A DNA stretch of 64,000 bases from Hermetia illucens (lineage: Eukaryota > Arthropoda > Insecta > Diptera > Stratiomyidae). Under the pieces are notes generated by a model. That model had not been told where the DNA came from, did not search any database, and saw nothing but the letters and a program-made list of their open reading frames with translations. The stretch lies in assembly GCF_905115235.1 (NCBI RefSeq), contig NC_051850.1:25855010-25919009 (forward strand), written 5' to 3'. Shown one piece after another: positions 34,545-47,059 of the stretch; position 1 is the stretch's first letter; each line of letters opens with the position of its first letter. A program made the position numbers and the translations under genes.

Positions 34545-35780
34545 ATTGGAGATTGAGATTGTACACAAAACTAAGGGTTAAGAAAGCCTGTATAGCCTTC
34601 CATTTATGCAAGAGAACCTTTGCAAAGAAATGGGGTCTCCCCCTGAGGTTGGTTCTCTGGATGTTCACCGCGGTGGAGCGTCTAATCGCGACTCCAACGT
34701 ACGGCTCTATTGTATGGTAGCAGGCTTTGAGCAAAAAGTACAATAGAACGAAACTTAATAGGATTCAAAGAACCGCGTGTGCAGGTGCAAGTGAGGCTCT
34801 GCAATCCTGCCTAGGACATGCTCTCAACATACCCCTGCACCGTTCCCTCCTAAACCTCCACATTGAACATGTTATAGCGTTCAGTGCCGTACTTGAGTGA
34901 GGATGCTGGTCAGCAAAGCCCCACGGCCACAGTAACATCCTAGACGAAGTCGAGAAATCTGAGCATTCCATGGACTTTCCAACCAAGGCAGAATGGAAGA
35001 CCGGCGGCGTGTTGCAAGGTTATGACAAATTATTCTTCACCGATAGATCAAAGATGGTCTGTGGAGTCGGTGTAGGATTTTCTCGAATACGCACAGTGTG
35101 TCCGAGTCGTATGGTCTCCCAGGTTTCGCCAATGTATTCCAAGCAGAAGTACTGGCGATACTGGAAATCTGTCGATGACTGGAGCATGATCCAAGCCCAA
35201 TCTAACATAGCCTTTCTGAACGACAGCTAAGCGGCCATTGAAGCCTTGTACTTAGCGACGATATCCTCCAGGCAGAAACGCGCTGAACAGTCCGGACAGT
35301 ACGCTCAAGGCAACCCTCCTCTGAGTTCTCGGGTACATTCTGTATCCTGCTGGCAACTGTCAAGGCCCGAATCTACTCACACTACCTAGCAACCGCGCTC
35401 CTGTACCAGACGCGTGCAAATGCATACATACTACACGGGAACTGGCTCATAGGGGACCATATCGCCAGGCTGTACATTCTCTGCAATTTGCATTGCCGAA
35501 ACCACGAGCAAGGTGGAAAGCGCTCAGGGACTTCCTCTGCGATAGGCCAGCTCTAGCTTGAGCCAGGCTATGGCGCTGGGTAAACCATACTTTGGGGACT
35601 TCAAAGAGATTTCTAGCTGCAGGGAGGGCGAGCTGCTTTCCTTCGTGAATGCTACGCGCTGGCTTTGAAGATCTGAGCCAGCTGGACTCTGCCTCCCTGC
35701 TCTCATAACAGCACTCACGGCCTTTGACGTTTCTGCTACAGCGCTAATTAGACGCACAACCGCCAGTGATACCTACCTAC
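34545..35780 (+). mobile_element. I-group LINE 3' part with RNase H domain
   Basis: The + strand reads NRIQRTACAGASEAL-like sequence (34755-34800) and LNIPLHRSLLNLHIEH (34825-34870), the segment after the reverse transcriptase. LFFTDRSKMVCGVGVGFS (35028-35082) carries the first RNase H aspartate in an FTD motif. FQAEVLAILEICR (35135-35175) carries the glutamate, and NDS-stop-AAIEAL (35220-35245) matches the DSQAAI block with the glutamine codon turned into a stop. RNase H after the reverse transcriptase is known in the I, Loa and some R1-related LINEs. The copy is 5'-truncated and has several frame breaks. Confidence 0.65.
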
Positions 35781-35839
35781 CTATCATCACAGGAAAACAG
35801 TTTGCTGTCATATATGTAATATAATGCAGTTTTTGTATA

Positions 35840-35989
35840 ATGTTAAAGTCATTTTTCGAAGATGATTCTTGTTGGATCCGGATGGATAAAATCCGACAAA
35901 ATAAGCTACGATGGGCGAGTCATCCTATCAATAATTATGAAGGTGATTCAGTCCAAAAGGTCCATATATACAATATCTATGGTGAAAAA
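35840..35989 (+). mobile_element. Small piece of an alpha-like LINE 3' end
   Basis: MDKIRQNKLRWASHPINN and VHIYNIYGEKKR parallel the DKIRLNRLRWAGHLIR and VYKGNIYGRKRR blocks of family alpha. Only about 50 codons remain. Confidence 0.5.
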
Positions 35990-36868
35990 AAAAGGTCGAA
36001 TGCAGCCAGTTACGATGATGTGGCGAAAGTCACTCCAGACGTATTCGGTATGCATCGTACACGAGGAGCCAGGGGAGTCATTTCAGATCTCCCAACGATT
36101 ACCAACAGAACATCCAGACAGTAAAGCTTTCGGTATTGGAAGCCAGAAAACATTGGGGTGGTCTTCGGAGGCTACACACCCAGCATGCTGAGTGGATTAC
36201 CGCCGAGAGCACGAGCCATTCCAGTATGTTACCAAAAAGGAAGTTCAACAAGCCATAAACCGTTTGAAAAACTGGCAGGGCTTAGCTCTGAATCGGGCAC
36301 AGAACTTCTGGTACAAAAAGTTCACCAGTGTAGATGGTCGGTTGGTACATAGCATCAACTAGGTCAATTTCAACCCTTCCGCACTGCGGGGATTACCGAC
36401 CTTATCCCTAAAAAGTACACCGTGTAGAAGCCCGAAGACACAAGACCGATTATTTGCTTACCAACCCTCTACAAATTCATAACGTCCGTTTTTAGTGGAA
36501 GGGTTAATGCACATCTCGAGACCAATAACACTCTGTTCGAAAAAGCGAAATGGCTGCCGAGTCGGGTCAAGGGGTTGCAAAGAGCAAATCGTTGTGGACC
36601 CGGTAGTTGTAGGACAAGCAACTAGACATCGAAGGAATCTCTTTAATTGCAATATTGATTATGCCAAGGCTTTTGGCAGCATCCCTCACACCTAGCTAAT
36701 TGATATCCTACGTCCGCATTGATCCCAAACTACTACTATCTAAATAATCAGTGCATCCATCTAAGCGTATCAGCACTCCATAGCCCATCCGTACACGAGG
36801 GGCCATCTTCCAGGGGGATTCGTTGAGTCCCCTTTGGTTTTGTGTGGCAGTGAGTTCCCTTTCATGGC
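35990..36868 (+). mobile_element. R4/Dong-like LINE fragment, plus strand
   Basis: The pieces run PVTMMWRKSLQTYS (36005), KKEVQQAINRLKNWQG (36230) and QNFWYKKFTSVDGRLVHSIN (36300-36360). A worn GVTYL/PK region follows, then SRGCKEQIVVD (36563-36600), NIDYAKAFGSIPHT (36650-36695, motif A) and RGAIFQGDSLSPLWFC (36793-36840, motif B). The combination of FWYKKF, the GC-K-(E/D)Q(L/I) block and QGDSLSPLWFC is typical of R4/Dong-type LINEs. It matches the minus-strand copy at 43.3-45.4 kb segment by segment. The copy stops right after motif B and continues straight into a beta LINE. Confidence 0.65.
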
Positions 36869-36869
36869 T

Positions 36870-37790
36870 AGTGTGTCGGGTGTATCAAAAAACTTCGCAC
36901 CTCTGTTAGTGTTCATCAAGGAAGCGCCCTCTCACCACTCTTCTTTGTTCTTGTTAGGGACACCGTCATACGGGACATCAAACGTCCAGCGCCCTATACA
37001 CTACTTTATGCAGATAATGTTTTCCTAGCATCACATAACAAAAATGATCTGGATAACTTGTCTAAAAGGGAATTATGGCGTCATGCAACACGGTCTCAGA
37101 TTGAATCTGAATAAAACGGAATTTCTAACAACAGATCTCCATGAAAAAGACACAATCACTATCAGCGGTAGTGCCCTGCCCAGAACTGAGCTATTTAAAT
37201 ATCTCGGGTCAACGTTATCAGCCAATGGAGAACTGCGTTATGGAATTGCTTCAAGCATTAAAGCAGCCTGGATGAAGTGGCGTTCCACAACTGGCGTTCT
37301 TTATGATCGACGTATCAACGAACGTTTCAAATCTAAAATTTATCGCAATGTTGTCCGTACTGTCACCCTCTATAGTTCTGAGTGCTGGCCGACTATAAAA
37401 GACAATGAATAGCGTCTTGCAGTAATGGAGACGAAGATGTTGCTTTGGACCAGTGGCGTGACACGTTTTGATCACATCGGAAATGAGGATATCCGTGATC
37501 GATATGGGGTTGCACCGGTCGTGGAAAAACTGCGTGAGAGGCGTCTTCGATAGTATGGTTACGCAATTTGCGCTAACGAAAATTCACTAACCGAGATTGG
37601 TCTGAAAATCGAAGTCAACGGTAAACTACCAAAAGGCCGGCCAAAACAACGCAGGCTTGATACGCTGGATGGCGATTTAAAAGCCTCGAGATTGCATCCA
37701 GATCAGGCGTTTGATAGAGCCAAATGGCGAAACCGATCGCGAAGAGCCGACCCCGCTTGAGAACGGGACAAAGGTTGAAGAACAAAAAGA
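36870..37790 (+). mobile_element. RTE-like LINE, family beta, copy D1
   Basis: Starting just before motif B (VHQGSALSPLFFVLV, 36915-36960), it has LLYADNVFLAS (37005-37032, motif C with the second Asp changed to Asn). LNLNKTEFLTTD, FKYLGSTLSANGELRYG and LYSSECWPTIKDNE follow, and it closes with ASRLHPDQAFDRAKW. It ends in acaaaggttgaagaacaaaaag. One 122-codon frame (37044-37412) is intact. This is the most complete beta copy in the window. Other copies: D2 (58012-58530), D3, D4, D5. Confidence 0.75.
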
Positions 37791-37799
37791 TTGGTATGC

Positions 37800-38870
37800 C
37801 CGCACATCTTGCTGCTATTTTCGATAGTTATTTACAACAACGGAGACTCTAAAACGACACCGATGACGGGTCCCAAGAGTACGGTAGTTCCGCGGGTGTC
37901 CCAAAGGGCTTCGTACTTGGCCCACTGCCGTGGAATATCAGGTGTTTGGTCTTCCGGTCACGGAGGAAGCCTCTTTAATGTGTTATGAGTTATCATAAAG
38001 CGCATTCAAATTGGGAATTATATCATCACTTCCAAGCCGGCCATCAAATACTCATGAGTAATGATAGAAGCGAAACTCAGTTATAAGCGCACGTACCGTG
38101 TGTTTGCGACAGAGCATCCGCTGCAGGTATCGCCCTGGCAAGGAGAATGCCGAATATAGAGGGGCCATGGCATACTTCTAGGTTATTTATAGCCAGGGTA
38201 GTGAGCTCGTTTTTGCCCTATGCAACTCCCGTTTGGACAAAGGTGGAGTCCTCTATAAGGACTGTTTCAGTTAATACTGCGTTCGTCAATTCGGGAGTAA
38301 TGCCGATTGACTTTTTTCAGATTAAATGACAAACGTGTACACTGCGAGGCTTTTCTCTCCTGTATCGCAGGCGAAAAACGCCGAAAGGCAGAGATCTCTA
38401 AATAGATGGCAAAGGCACTGGAAACGCTCGGAAAACTGTCGGCAGACATATATAGTCACCGCTGCCATCAAAGCGTGAGTGGTTGGAAAAACCGCACGTT
38501 GAGATTAATTATAATCCTAACCAGCTCTCATGGGGCGTGAAGGATATCGCCAGTACCTGTACAGATTTAAACTGGATACCTCACCCAATTGTTCAAACCG
38601 TGATTGGGTCCCAGAGGACGCAGAGCGCATGCCATATTCTTCCAATGTCCAACATTTGTTGAAAAGAGGAAGAACCTAGACGAAATTTCAGGAGAGGTGC
38701 GGGCACCAGAAAATCTGGAGCGAAGAATATTAGCATCTTTGGAGGATTAGGATCATGGAGTAGACCGCATCTATCCACAGCAAACTGTGAAACACAGAGA
38801 AGACGAGAAAAATGCAGATAAGTTCGCCGCGGAGAGTAGAAAGGTGACAAAGCTAGAGTAAACTGACTAC
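37800..38870 (+). mobile_element. R1-type LINE 3' part
   Basis: GVPQGSVLGPLLWNI-like sequence (37893-37945, motif B of R1 elements), ARVVSSFLPYATPVWTKV (38190-38245) and a closing segment near 38560-38860 comparable to the CCHC and TPEN-type end of R1-group LINEs. Frames shift repeatedly. It begins about 10 bases after the tail of beta copy D1. Confidence 0.6.
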
Positions 38871-39049
38871 GCCCTGTGACGTAATACCTTATGGCGGTTC
38901 CACTGGGTGTGGGTGTTTTAGTAGGTGCAAATTTCGCAATCTGGTATGTTCAGGCCAGTGTTTTTTGAAGATTTTCATTATATAAACAAATCAAATTTAT
39001 AAACACGGCTTCTAATCAACTTCTATCAAGCTCACCTGGTAGTTCCCAA

Positions 39050-39545
39050 AGTGGTGACCACGAGTTCAAAAAAGGCAAATTGCCTAGTTCAATATAAACG
39101 CAAAAGCAGTGACGACGCAATACGCCTGTAGACAAGAGTACGACCCCGACCGCGGTAATTTGCAATCCAAGATTTCCAGACTAAAATCCCCGGAAGCTCG
39201 AAATTAGGTTCGAAATAGTGGAGGCAAGCTTTGTAAGGTGCAACATAACAGACCCACAACAGCATTATTTCCAAGTCATAGCAATTCTATCACTGCGGTA
39301 TGCCACCGCAGTGTGCAACATAATTTTAGAGTCGGTGACAGATAACTCACGTAGCTGCTTCCGCGAACTATTAATAAAGTGGTCTAGTGCCAGCCAAGAG
39401 GAGAAAAGCTCATGGGGAGCACTTCCATGGGTGACGAGAAACCCTCCCAATCCCTCCGCCGCCTGCAATGTCTGAGCGGTACCAAAGTTCGTGAACCGCT
39501 AAAGCGTAGTCGATGTGTAAAACGACTACCATCTACTTTTCAACC
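39050..39545 (+). mobile_element. Ty3/Gypsy-type gag relic
   Basis: A gag-like stretch of Gypsy type lies on the + strand between about 39180 and 39475. Only this part remains; no LTR or pol was recognised beside it. It is old and broken. An alpha LINE lies directly against its right end. Confidence 0.55.
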
Positions 39546-40230
39546 GGTTATGGGTCAAACGGGAAGAATAAAGATAGGAGAATACAACTTTGAGACTGTT
39601 GATAATTTCTCCTATCTAGGGTCGAAAATCACAACCGATAATAGCTACGATGATGAAATCCGCGCACGGTTGCTGTCAGCCACCAGAGCCTATTTCAGCT
39701 TGCAAAAACTATTTCGCTTGAGACCTCTCACCTTAGGGTCAAAGCTCTTACTGTACAAGACAATAATTTTGCGAGTCCTCATGTATTCCTCGGAGACTTG
39801 GGTTCTTAGCAAGAAGAATTGCGAACTCTTGGCCGCGTTCGAGAGAAGAATCCTCTGAAGAATTTTTGGCCCCCTACATGAGGTTGAACGATTCCGTAGC
39901 CTACATAACGACGAAATCTATGAGCGATACCATGACCGTCCGGTTGTGGATAAAATCCGGCTCAATAGGTTACGGTGGGCGGGTCACTTAATCCGTATGG
40001 ATGAGGATGATCCAGCCCGGAAAGTCTATAAGGGCAATATCTATGGTAGAAAGAGAAGACAATTCAGATCCTGCCTCACATGGAGCGATGGTATAGGTCA
40101 GGACGCCAGACAGCTTTTAGGGATATCGAATTGGACGTCGGCGCAAAACCGGGATGTCTGGAGTTCCGTATTAAGGCAGTCCTAGACCGGATACCGGTAG
40201 TTGCGCCGTTGATGACGATGATGATAATGA
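39546..40230 (+). mobile_element. RTE-like LINE, family alpha, copy C (3' end)
   Basis: This begins at GRIKIGEYNFETVDNFSYLG and stays readable for most of its length: SYDDEIRARLLSATRAYFS, SSETWVLSKKNCELL, then DKIRLNRLRWAGHLIRM and VYKGNIYGRKRR. There is a single stop within the ERRIL-stop-RIFG stretch (39856-39858) and few other changes, making it the best-preserved alpha copy. It is 5'-truncated to about 685 bases. The tail is gatgacgatgatgataatga (40211-40230). Confidence 0.8.
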
Positions 40231-40441
40231 GAGTTCACTTGCCAAGATTGGTTTGAACATCGAAGTCGACGGTAAACGACCAAAAGGCCGGCGGAAACAG
40301 CGCTAGCTTGAGACGCTGGATGAGGATTTAAAAGCCTCGAGATTGCATCCTGATCAGGCGCTTGATAAAGCCAAATTGCGAAACCGATTGCGAGCAGCCA
40401 ACCCCGCTTGAGAACGGGACAAAGACTGAAGAAAAAGAAAA
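40231..40441 (+). mobile_element. RTE-like LINE, family beta, copy D4 (3' end only)
   Basis: SLAKIGLNIEVDGKRPKGRR is followed by KASRLHPDQALDKAKLR, with the tail acaaagactgaagaaaaag. It starts on the very next base after the GAT tail of alpha copy C. Confidence 0.75.
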
Positions 40442-43050
40442 GGTATAGAGCGAGGTCAGTTAATTCATCAAAACATTCTCACACCACTTTCAAGTTCATA
40501 TAGTTGGATATATAGTTATCGATTAAGATTGTTTTGAGTCCTATAATTCCTTTGGAGCTGGAATATATGGCACTTTTTTGCCCCTGAATATACTGGAATG
40601 CTTAAATATTGGCTTAAAATATTTTTGTTAAAAATTCCTGTACCTGCTCCCAGAATCCTAATTATGGAAAAAAAGTTTTTGTAAGTATTTCTTTTAATAT
40701 TCATAAAAACACAAGAGCTGATAAACTCTTGACGATCTTCGATCATTCTAACCTAACGCTGCCTTATGTAGAAATATTGCATGACATTAATCCATGATGA
40801 CAGTTGAATAGATATATCAGATAGTATTCAGCTTTTTATGTTGTATAACATAAAAGAGCACTGACTGTCAGGCTTAATTACTCCAAAAAAATATTTCGCT
40901 ACGGAGACATTCAGGACCCAAACAAAAGTGAACCCCAATTATGTATTACGTATCTGTTATGATTCTACCTCTACAATCAACTCCACATATTATGTCCACC
41001 TTGCATACATTTCATTACATTCAAAGTGTATCGCAAAAAAGCGATCTACCTGTTCCCAAGAAGTGTTCAGTCACCTTAACAAAAAGTATTCCCATGCTCC
41101 CACCAGTTTCTAGATTCTATCTGGAACTGCTTTTTCATAGATTTCATTTTCTCTCTGCTTGAAAGCATCATAAATCTCTGCGGAGTAATGAACCTAATCG
41201 ACATGTAATGACCAATTCGGAAGATACGAGTATCTATGTTATGTTAATTTTTTACTAAACTAAGTACCCTTAAACCAGTTAGGTTACAGATTCGTACATT
41301 AAAAACTGCCTACAGATAATAAGCATGAGTACTTTTTTTCGATCCACAAAGTTGTCTATTTTTTATAATCCGCGGTCCAATATGAAAATCAGATTAGATT
41401 CAATATAAGTGAGCAGATGGAACACTACGAGTAATAGAAAGACGTAAGATGATAGCAAGTACGTTAGTGTAAAGTGTACTGGTTTTAACTACACCAAACC
41501 GGTATTTACGCTAAAAACATAATTGACATCTATTAAAGTGGCATCCCACGTGCTAGCTTTTTTTTGAAAAGATATGAGCCCGAAATAATAATATGCCATG
41601 TTTATTCAAAAGTCCTTCTAAATCATTACAACCGGCTTTAATTCTTCGAAACTGTAAAAAAAACATTTTGCATCTTAGTCCGGATGTATCTAAAGACACC
41701 AAAAATAACTCAGCAAGTTTTGAATGAGAGTGAATCTATATATATATCGCGGGAATTTCCAATTATATTTGGGTCATCAAATCATATTCTCTTTTAATTG
41801 TAAATTGCATATGCACATATCCTTTAAACTTAAACCACTTGCAAGTCACGAACATCAATAAAGCAAAATCAAATTAGAGAAGTATCTAATGCATATTCAG
41901 TATTGCATCCTGATCCGAACAGCTGAATATCCAAATAGAAATTTCTGACCAACCTGAAATTCGCTAGCCTTGAACTTGTAGAAAACGAGTTTTCGTCCGT
42001 TAACGCAAATGCTAATGGGGTTCATTGATTCCATTAGAACTGATACTGTTTACATTAATTTATGCTAATTTTATGGTTGATATCATTTCAAGCATAATAT
42101 TTGCATCCATAAAAAGTACGCATTGAGGTAAGGTTGCATCAACAGGTTTATGAGAAAGATAAGATATTCAACACATTCGCATGCAAATTAAGTTTTTCTG
42201 ATTAATTAGAGCAAAAACGAAATGTCTTTAGACATATAAAAAGTGGACATTAAAGACGATTGGATTAGACTTTTCTTTTTAATCTTTTCAAAAAGAATTG
42301 AGATCTATTTAGAAATTTGAAATTTTAATCATTTCCATGTATGAAGAGCCCAAAGAAAAAAATTTAGTATGTTTTCCTCTAAGATTCGATACCATCGCGA
42401 TTCAAAAATAGCAACTTGGATCCAGGCGGATTTGTCGCTGCTTTATGGTAACCAATACTACACTATTTATCACTTTCTGATGCTGCACTCGTAATTTATG
42501 GTTAATAGTTTTTCGTCTGATGATGGACCCGAAAAAATTCATTTGAATTGCACACGCGAAATGATCGCTTTGAGCCGCCAATTAGTTACTAAAATCTTCT
42601 AGATTTATCTATGTCTTCTTTCTGGAAAGTCTTTATCCGAGCGGACAATAGTCTCAGTTTCAACCGCCGGAGCAATAAAACATTTTTTTGATAGTCAACT
42701 TTTCTATTGGAGATCAAAAATAGCAGATGATTCAGAATAGATATATGTTTTTATTGCTTGCTGCGATCGAATTTTTCTTAGATTTTTCTACTAAGTTTTG
42801 CAAAAGCTCTAATTTAATTGTTTATATTTGAATTATTCAATAAAATTATCACCATAATTTGCCTCTAAATAAAGACGCTGTTGCGATCATTTTACTCTTT
42901 ATTTCCTTGGTAATACTGACGAAGTGAAAATTTTCGTTCCTCCCTAAATCTTAAAAACAAAACCTAGATTTCCAGAAAATTAATGAATCACACGAAAAGC
43001 TTCTCGCATCTATATCATACCCTACATCATACATCAGCGCTAAGATTAAT
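40442..43050. other. AT-rich DNA without recognisable genes
   Basis: 2.6 kb with no frame over 76 codons carrying a motif and no repeat recognised. A short AT run (atatatatat, 41735-41746) is present. Confidence 0.6.
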
Positions 43051-43299
43051 TAACTTCAACTAGACATACAAAGTTCATAGTTCAGTTCTTCTGCTTCCTC
43101 TACAGAGCTACAGGCTGATTCCCGAAGACTTCGGGAGGCCAAGGATTCTGCCGCTGTTCTTGTGATTTCTTGTTCTCCTGAAGTCTTCTGTCTATTCAGC
43201 TCGGACGACCGTCCGCGGTCTCCAATTTCGAAAACTGAGCTTCCGTTGTCAAATTGAACCCTCACATCTATTTCGATGTTTTCCACATGGACAAAGACA

Positions 43300-45370
43300 A
43301 TTCACGCGCCTACGGTGCATTGCCTTCAACTTCCATTTATTCTTCCCCGATAGATGCGATTTCAGTACCAGATTTACACGTCACAGGAATTCAGACAGGA
43401 GAGCATCCTTCAGATCACCAATTCGAGCGTGGGCTCCTTAGAAATTCCTAGGTATTTGTAGAAGTCTGTCTCGGTCATAGCTTCGATGTGGAAGTCACCA
43501 ATCCTATGTTCGGCATGCGGCTCGTGATGTCGTTTGTGGATGACTTGGATTCGCCTAATCCAAATTCCAGCCGAATATCACGGCTGAACAAGTCTATTAT
43601 TCGTGGCAGACTTCTGAGGTGGTCATCAATACCAGCATACAGCTTGGTGTCATCTAAGTACATCACTTCACACTTAGCAGGTAGGCCATATTTTATTGCA
43701 AAACCATGCCCTCTAGCATCATTCAATAACCATAAAAAGGGGTTCAGTGCCATGCAAAACCAAAGGGGACTCAACAAATCTCCCTGGAGGATGATCCTCC
43801 GCATATGGATGGGCTCTGAGGTATTAGCACCCTCAGATGTACGCACTGACAAGATGGTATGCCACACTTCCATGACTGCCACCAAAAACTTTATTAGTTT
43901 CGGATCAATGCCATACAGATGTAGGACATCGATTAGCCAGATATGCAGGACATTATCAAACGCCTTGGCATAATCAATATCGCAACTAAAGAGGTATCTT
44001 TAGCCTCTAGTTGCTTGTAATACAACTACTAAGTCGATAATGAGTAGCTCTTTGCAACCCCTTTTCCCAACTCGGGCTGCTCCTCGGACAGAGTGTTGCT
44101 GGTCTCGAGGTACGCATTGACCCTTCCACTAATGATGGACGTCATGAATTTGTAGAGGGTTGATAAGCAAGTAATCGATTTTGTATCGGCGGGTCTGCAC
44201 TACGTCCTTCTTAAGGATAAGGTAGGGAATCCCCGCAGTGAAGAAGGGTGGAAATTCCTCCGGCCCGCTTATGACCTCATTTATGCTATGTGTTAACCGA
44301 CTGTGTACCCTGGTAAATTTCTTATACCAGAAACTCTGCACCCGATCCAGACCTGGACCCCTCCAGTTCTTCGAAATGTTTATGGCTTGTCGAACTTCCT
44401 CCCCGGTAACATCCGCAAAATTCATGCCAGGCGTATTGGCATGGCAGGTACCTTTGGCGGTGATCCACTCAGCATGCTGAGCGGGTAAACCCCAAAGTCC
44501 ACCCCGATAGTCTTTCACTTCCGCGACCGAAAACTGTACGGTCTGGACGCTCGGTTGGGATTCTTTAAGTGATCTGAAAAAAAAAACCGCTGGTTCCTCG
44601 CGAAAGTTGCATTCTGGACACGTCTGGAATGAGTTTCGCCATATCGTCGTAACCGACTGCATATAGCAGAAAGTTTCTGACTTAGTGTGTCCAGAATTTC
44701 AATTACGGGTATCTCACTGGGGATGACATAGTTTCTGTAAACCCTCTGCACTTTATTTCTTACCCGTCTGCGGCCATTGCCAGTGCTGATTTGAATCAGT
44801 TTAGCAATGTCTTGCATAAGTGAATCTCGCCGACGTTCCAGGCGAATTTTCCATGGTGGATCTCTTCGGTTACTCAAACCAATAACGCAAAAGCGAATCT
44901 CTGACCATGCAATCTGATAGCCATAACTGCACGCCAATACATAAGTGATTGTAATTGGAGAAGTGACATATAAGCACACAGTCGAGATTCAATCTGATCA
45001 CTGATTTGACAAAGAACTCTCGGAGTTGCTGGAGATGCATAGAGCCTGGGAATACCTGGTCTATGCAAAGGATCCATTTCCGAGAATTATGTACACGCTC
45101 TTTAGAATTCGTCCCGAACCTCAGCGGAAACCTCAGCTGGACGGTGGAGAAGAGCGCTTCGGCGAGTACTGAAACTGTTGCCTGCAGTGCGCTGTGGTGT
45201 TGTTGGTGCCGCCCCCTCTGCCCCAATCAACTCTTGGTCATCAGTTTCCGCGACGACCTCAAGTTGAACACGCTCCTTGATGATGCCCGGGATTATGTCA
45301 CCGGTACTGGTCTGCGACACGCTGCACAGTCACGTGTGCAAATTGCAGGAAATGCTTGACGAATCTCTGG
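43300..45370 (-). mobile_element. R4/Dong-like LINE fragment, minus strand
   Basis: Minus-strand order: an N-terminal region (45226-44870); ERRRDSLMQDIAKL and KLSAICSRLRRYGETHSRR (44840-44640); EVRQAINISKNWRGPGLDR (about 44400); SFWYKKFTRVHSRLTHSIN (44345-44290); GKRGCKELLIIDLVV (about 44060-44020); CDIDYAKAFDNV (43985-43950, motif A); LQGDLLSPLWFCMALNPF (43790-43735, motif B); MYLDDTKLYAG (43675-43640, motif C, with both aspartates kept); and TETDFYKYLGI (43475-43440). Reading fades below 43400, and the C-terminal endonuclease is absent. Frames of 177, 154 and 136 codons survive. This is the fuller of two copies of the family; compare 35990-36868. Confidence 0.7.
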
Positions 45371-45449
45371 TGCAACAAGGGACGATAAGATTTTGTACCC
45401 ATCCCCGCCGTTACTTCGTAGTAGGAACCGACGATGAAGAGGTTCAATC

Positions 45450-47040
45450 CTTCAGTCCACGTACGGAGACTTATCACGAACTCCGGCGAGCGGAGAAGCG
45501 ACGAAGAAAGCCTGGGGGAACCAACAAATCTTGGGGCTTGAAAAATGCAGGGAACAACCGCACCTGGCACGCAAGTTTTACGAACAAAACAAGTCAGGGA
45601 GATGAAGCCTTATACACCTCGATGCTCGTCCTGCCGGGACAAAAAGGAAAATCTGAATTCCGACAGTATGGACGTGTTGGAGCGATAGGTTGAGTATTTT
45701 CATGAACTACTGAACAACCAAAACTTCAGCGAGTTAGCGGTCCCACCAACTGAAGACGATGGACAGATGCTGCCACCACCAAGTATCGAAGAAACAGTCC
45801 GTGCAATCCATCGACTTAAAAACCATAAGTCTCCAGGAGCCGATAGAATTACAGCCGAATTGGTTAAATATGGAGGCGATCAACTACCACCAAGCAGTTC
45901 ATCAACTGATGCTCATGGAGTGGGATAGCGAATCCGTTCCTGACAATTAGCAAGGGTCACTATCTGCCCCATACCTAAAAAAGAAGATATCACGCAGTGC
46001 AGCAATTTTAGAGGTATAGATTTCTGAGTACCATCTAAAAGATATTCTCCGCTATCCTAATAGGTCGGATAGCCTCACATGCCCAGAACATCATTGACCC
46101 ATACTTAAGAGGCTTCACTCCAGGCAAATCAGCAATAGATCAGATTTTCTCTCTGCGACAACCGATGCAAAAACTTTTGGAATATGGCCATCAGTTGCAC
46201 TATTTTTTCATCGACTTTAAAGCCGTCTATGATAGCACAGTCAGGTTAAAACTATCCCGGCGAAATTAATAAGACTGACTAAGCTGACCCTGACCAATAT
46301 GCGAGGCCAGCTAAAAGCAGCAGCTTCACTCTCGAGACGGTCTAAGACAAGTGAATGTCCTACCATGCGTCCTCGTTAACCTAGCTCTGGAAAAAGTGAT
46401 CCGCCATGCTGAGGTAAATGCGAGCATCCTCTTTAAGTCCACCCAACTAATGGCCATTGATCATTTTTCCTACCTAGGGTCAAAAATCACAACCGATAAC
46501 ACCTACGACGATGAAATCCGCGCACGGTTGTTGACAGCCAGCCATTTCAGCTTACAAAAACTGTTCCGCTCGAAACGTCTCACCGTAGAGTCAAAGCTCT
46601 TACTGTACAGGATCTTGCCAGTCCTCATGTATTCCTCGGAGACTTGGGTTCTTCGCAAGAAAAATTGCGAACTCTTGGCCGCATTCGAGAGAAGAGTCCT
46701 TCGAAGGATTTTTGGATGGACGATTCCGTAACCTACATACTGACGAAATCTATGAGCAATACCATGACACATAAGTTGCGGTAGGCGAGTCAGTTAATCC
46801 GTATAAATGAAGATGATCCAGGTCGAAAAGTCTATAAGGGCAATATCTGTGGTAGAAAAAGAAAAAGAAGACGAGGCAGACCCTGCCTGAGATGGAATGG
46901 TAGCGTAGATCAGGTCGCCAGACAGTTTATAGGGATATCGAATTGGTGGATCTCGGCGCAAAACCAGGATGTCTGGAGTGCCTTACTAAGGCAGGCCTAG
47001 ACCGGATACCGGTTGTTGCGCCGTTGATGATGATGATGAA
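45450..47040 (+). mobile_element. RTE-like LINE, family alpha, copy E
   Basis: ETYHELRRAEKRRRKPGG (45469-45520) is followed by VPPTEDDGQMLPPPS and VRAIHRLKNHKSPGADRITA (45800-45855). A worn reverse-transcriptase core comes next. After a loss around motif C, YLGSKITTDNTYDDEIRARL (46470-46530) and SSETWVLRKKNCELL follow. It ends gttgatgatgatgatga (47022-47038). It is broken and contains at least two sizeable losses compared with the family pattern. Confidence 0.78.
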
Positions 47041-47059
47041 GGACATCACAATTTAAAAG

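Noticed and set aside
43488-43973. Open frame of 161 codons on the plus strand
   Set aside because: It is exactly antisense to the R4-like reverse transcriptase with motifs B and C on the minus strand.
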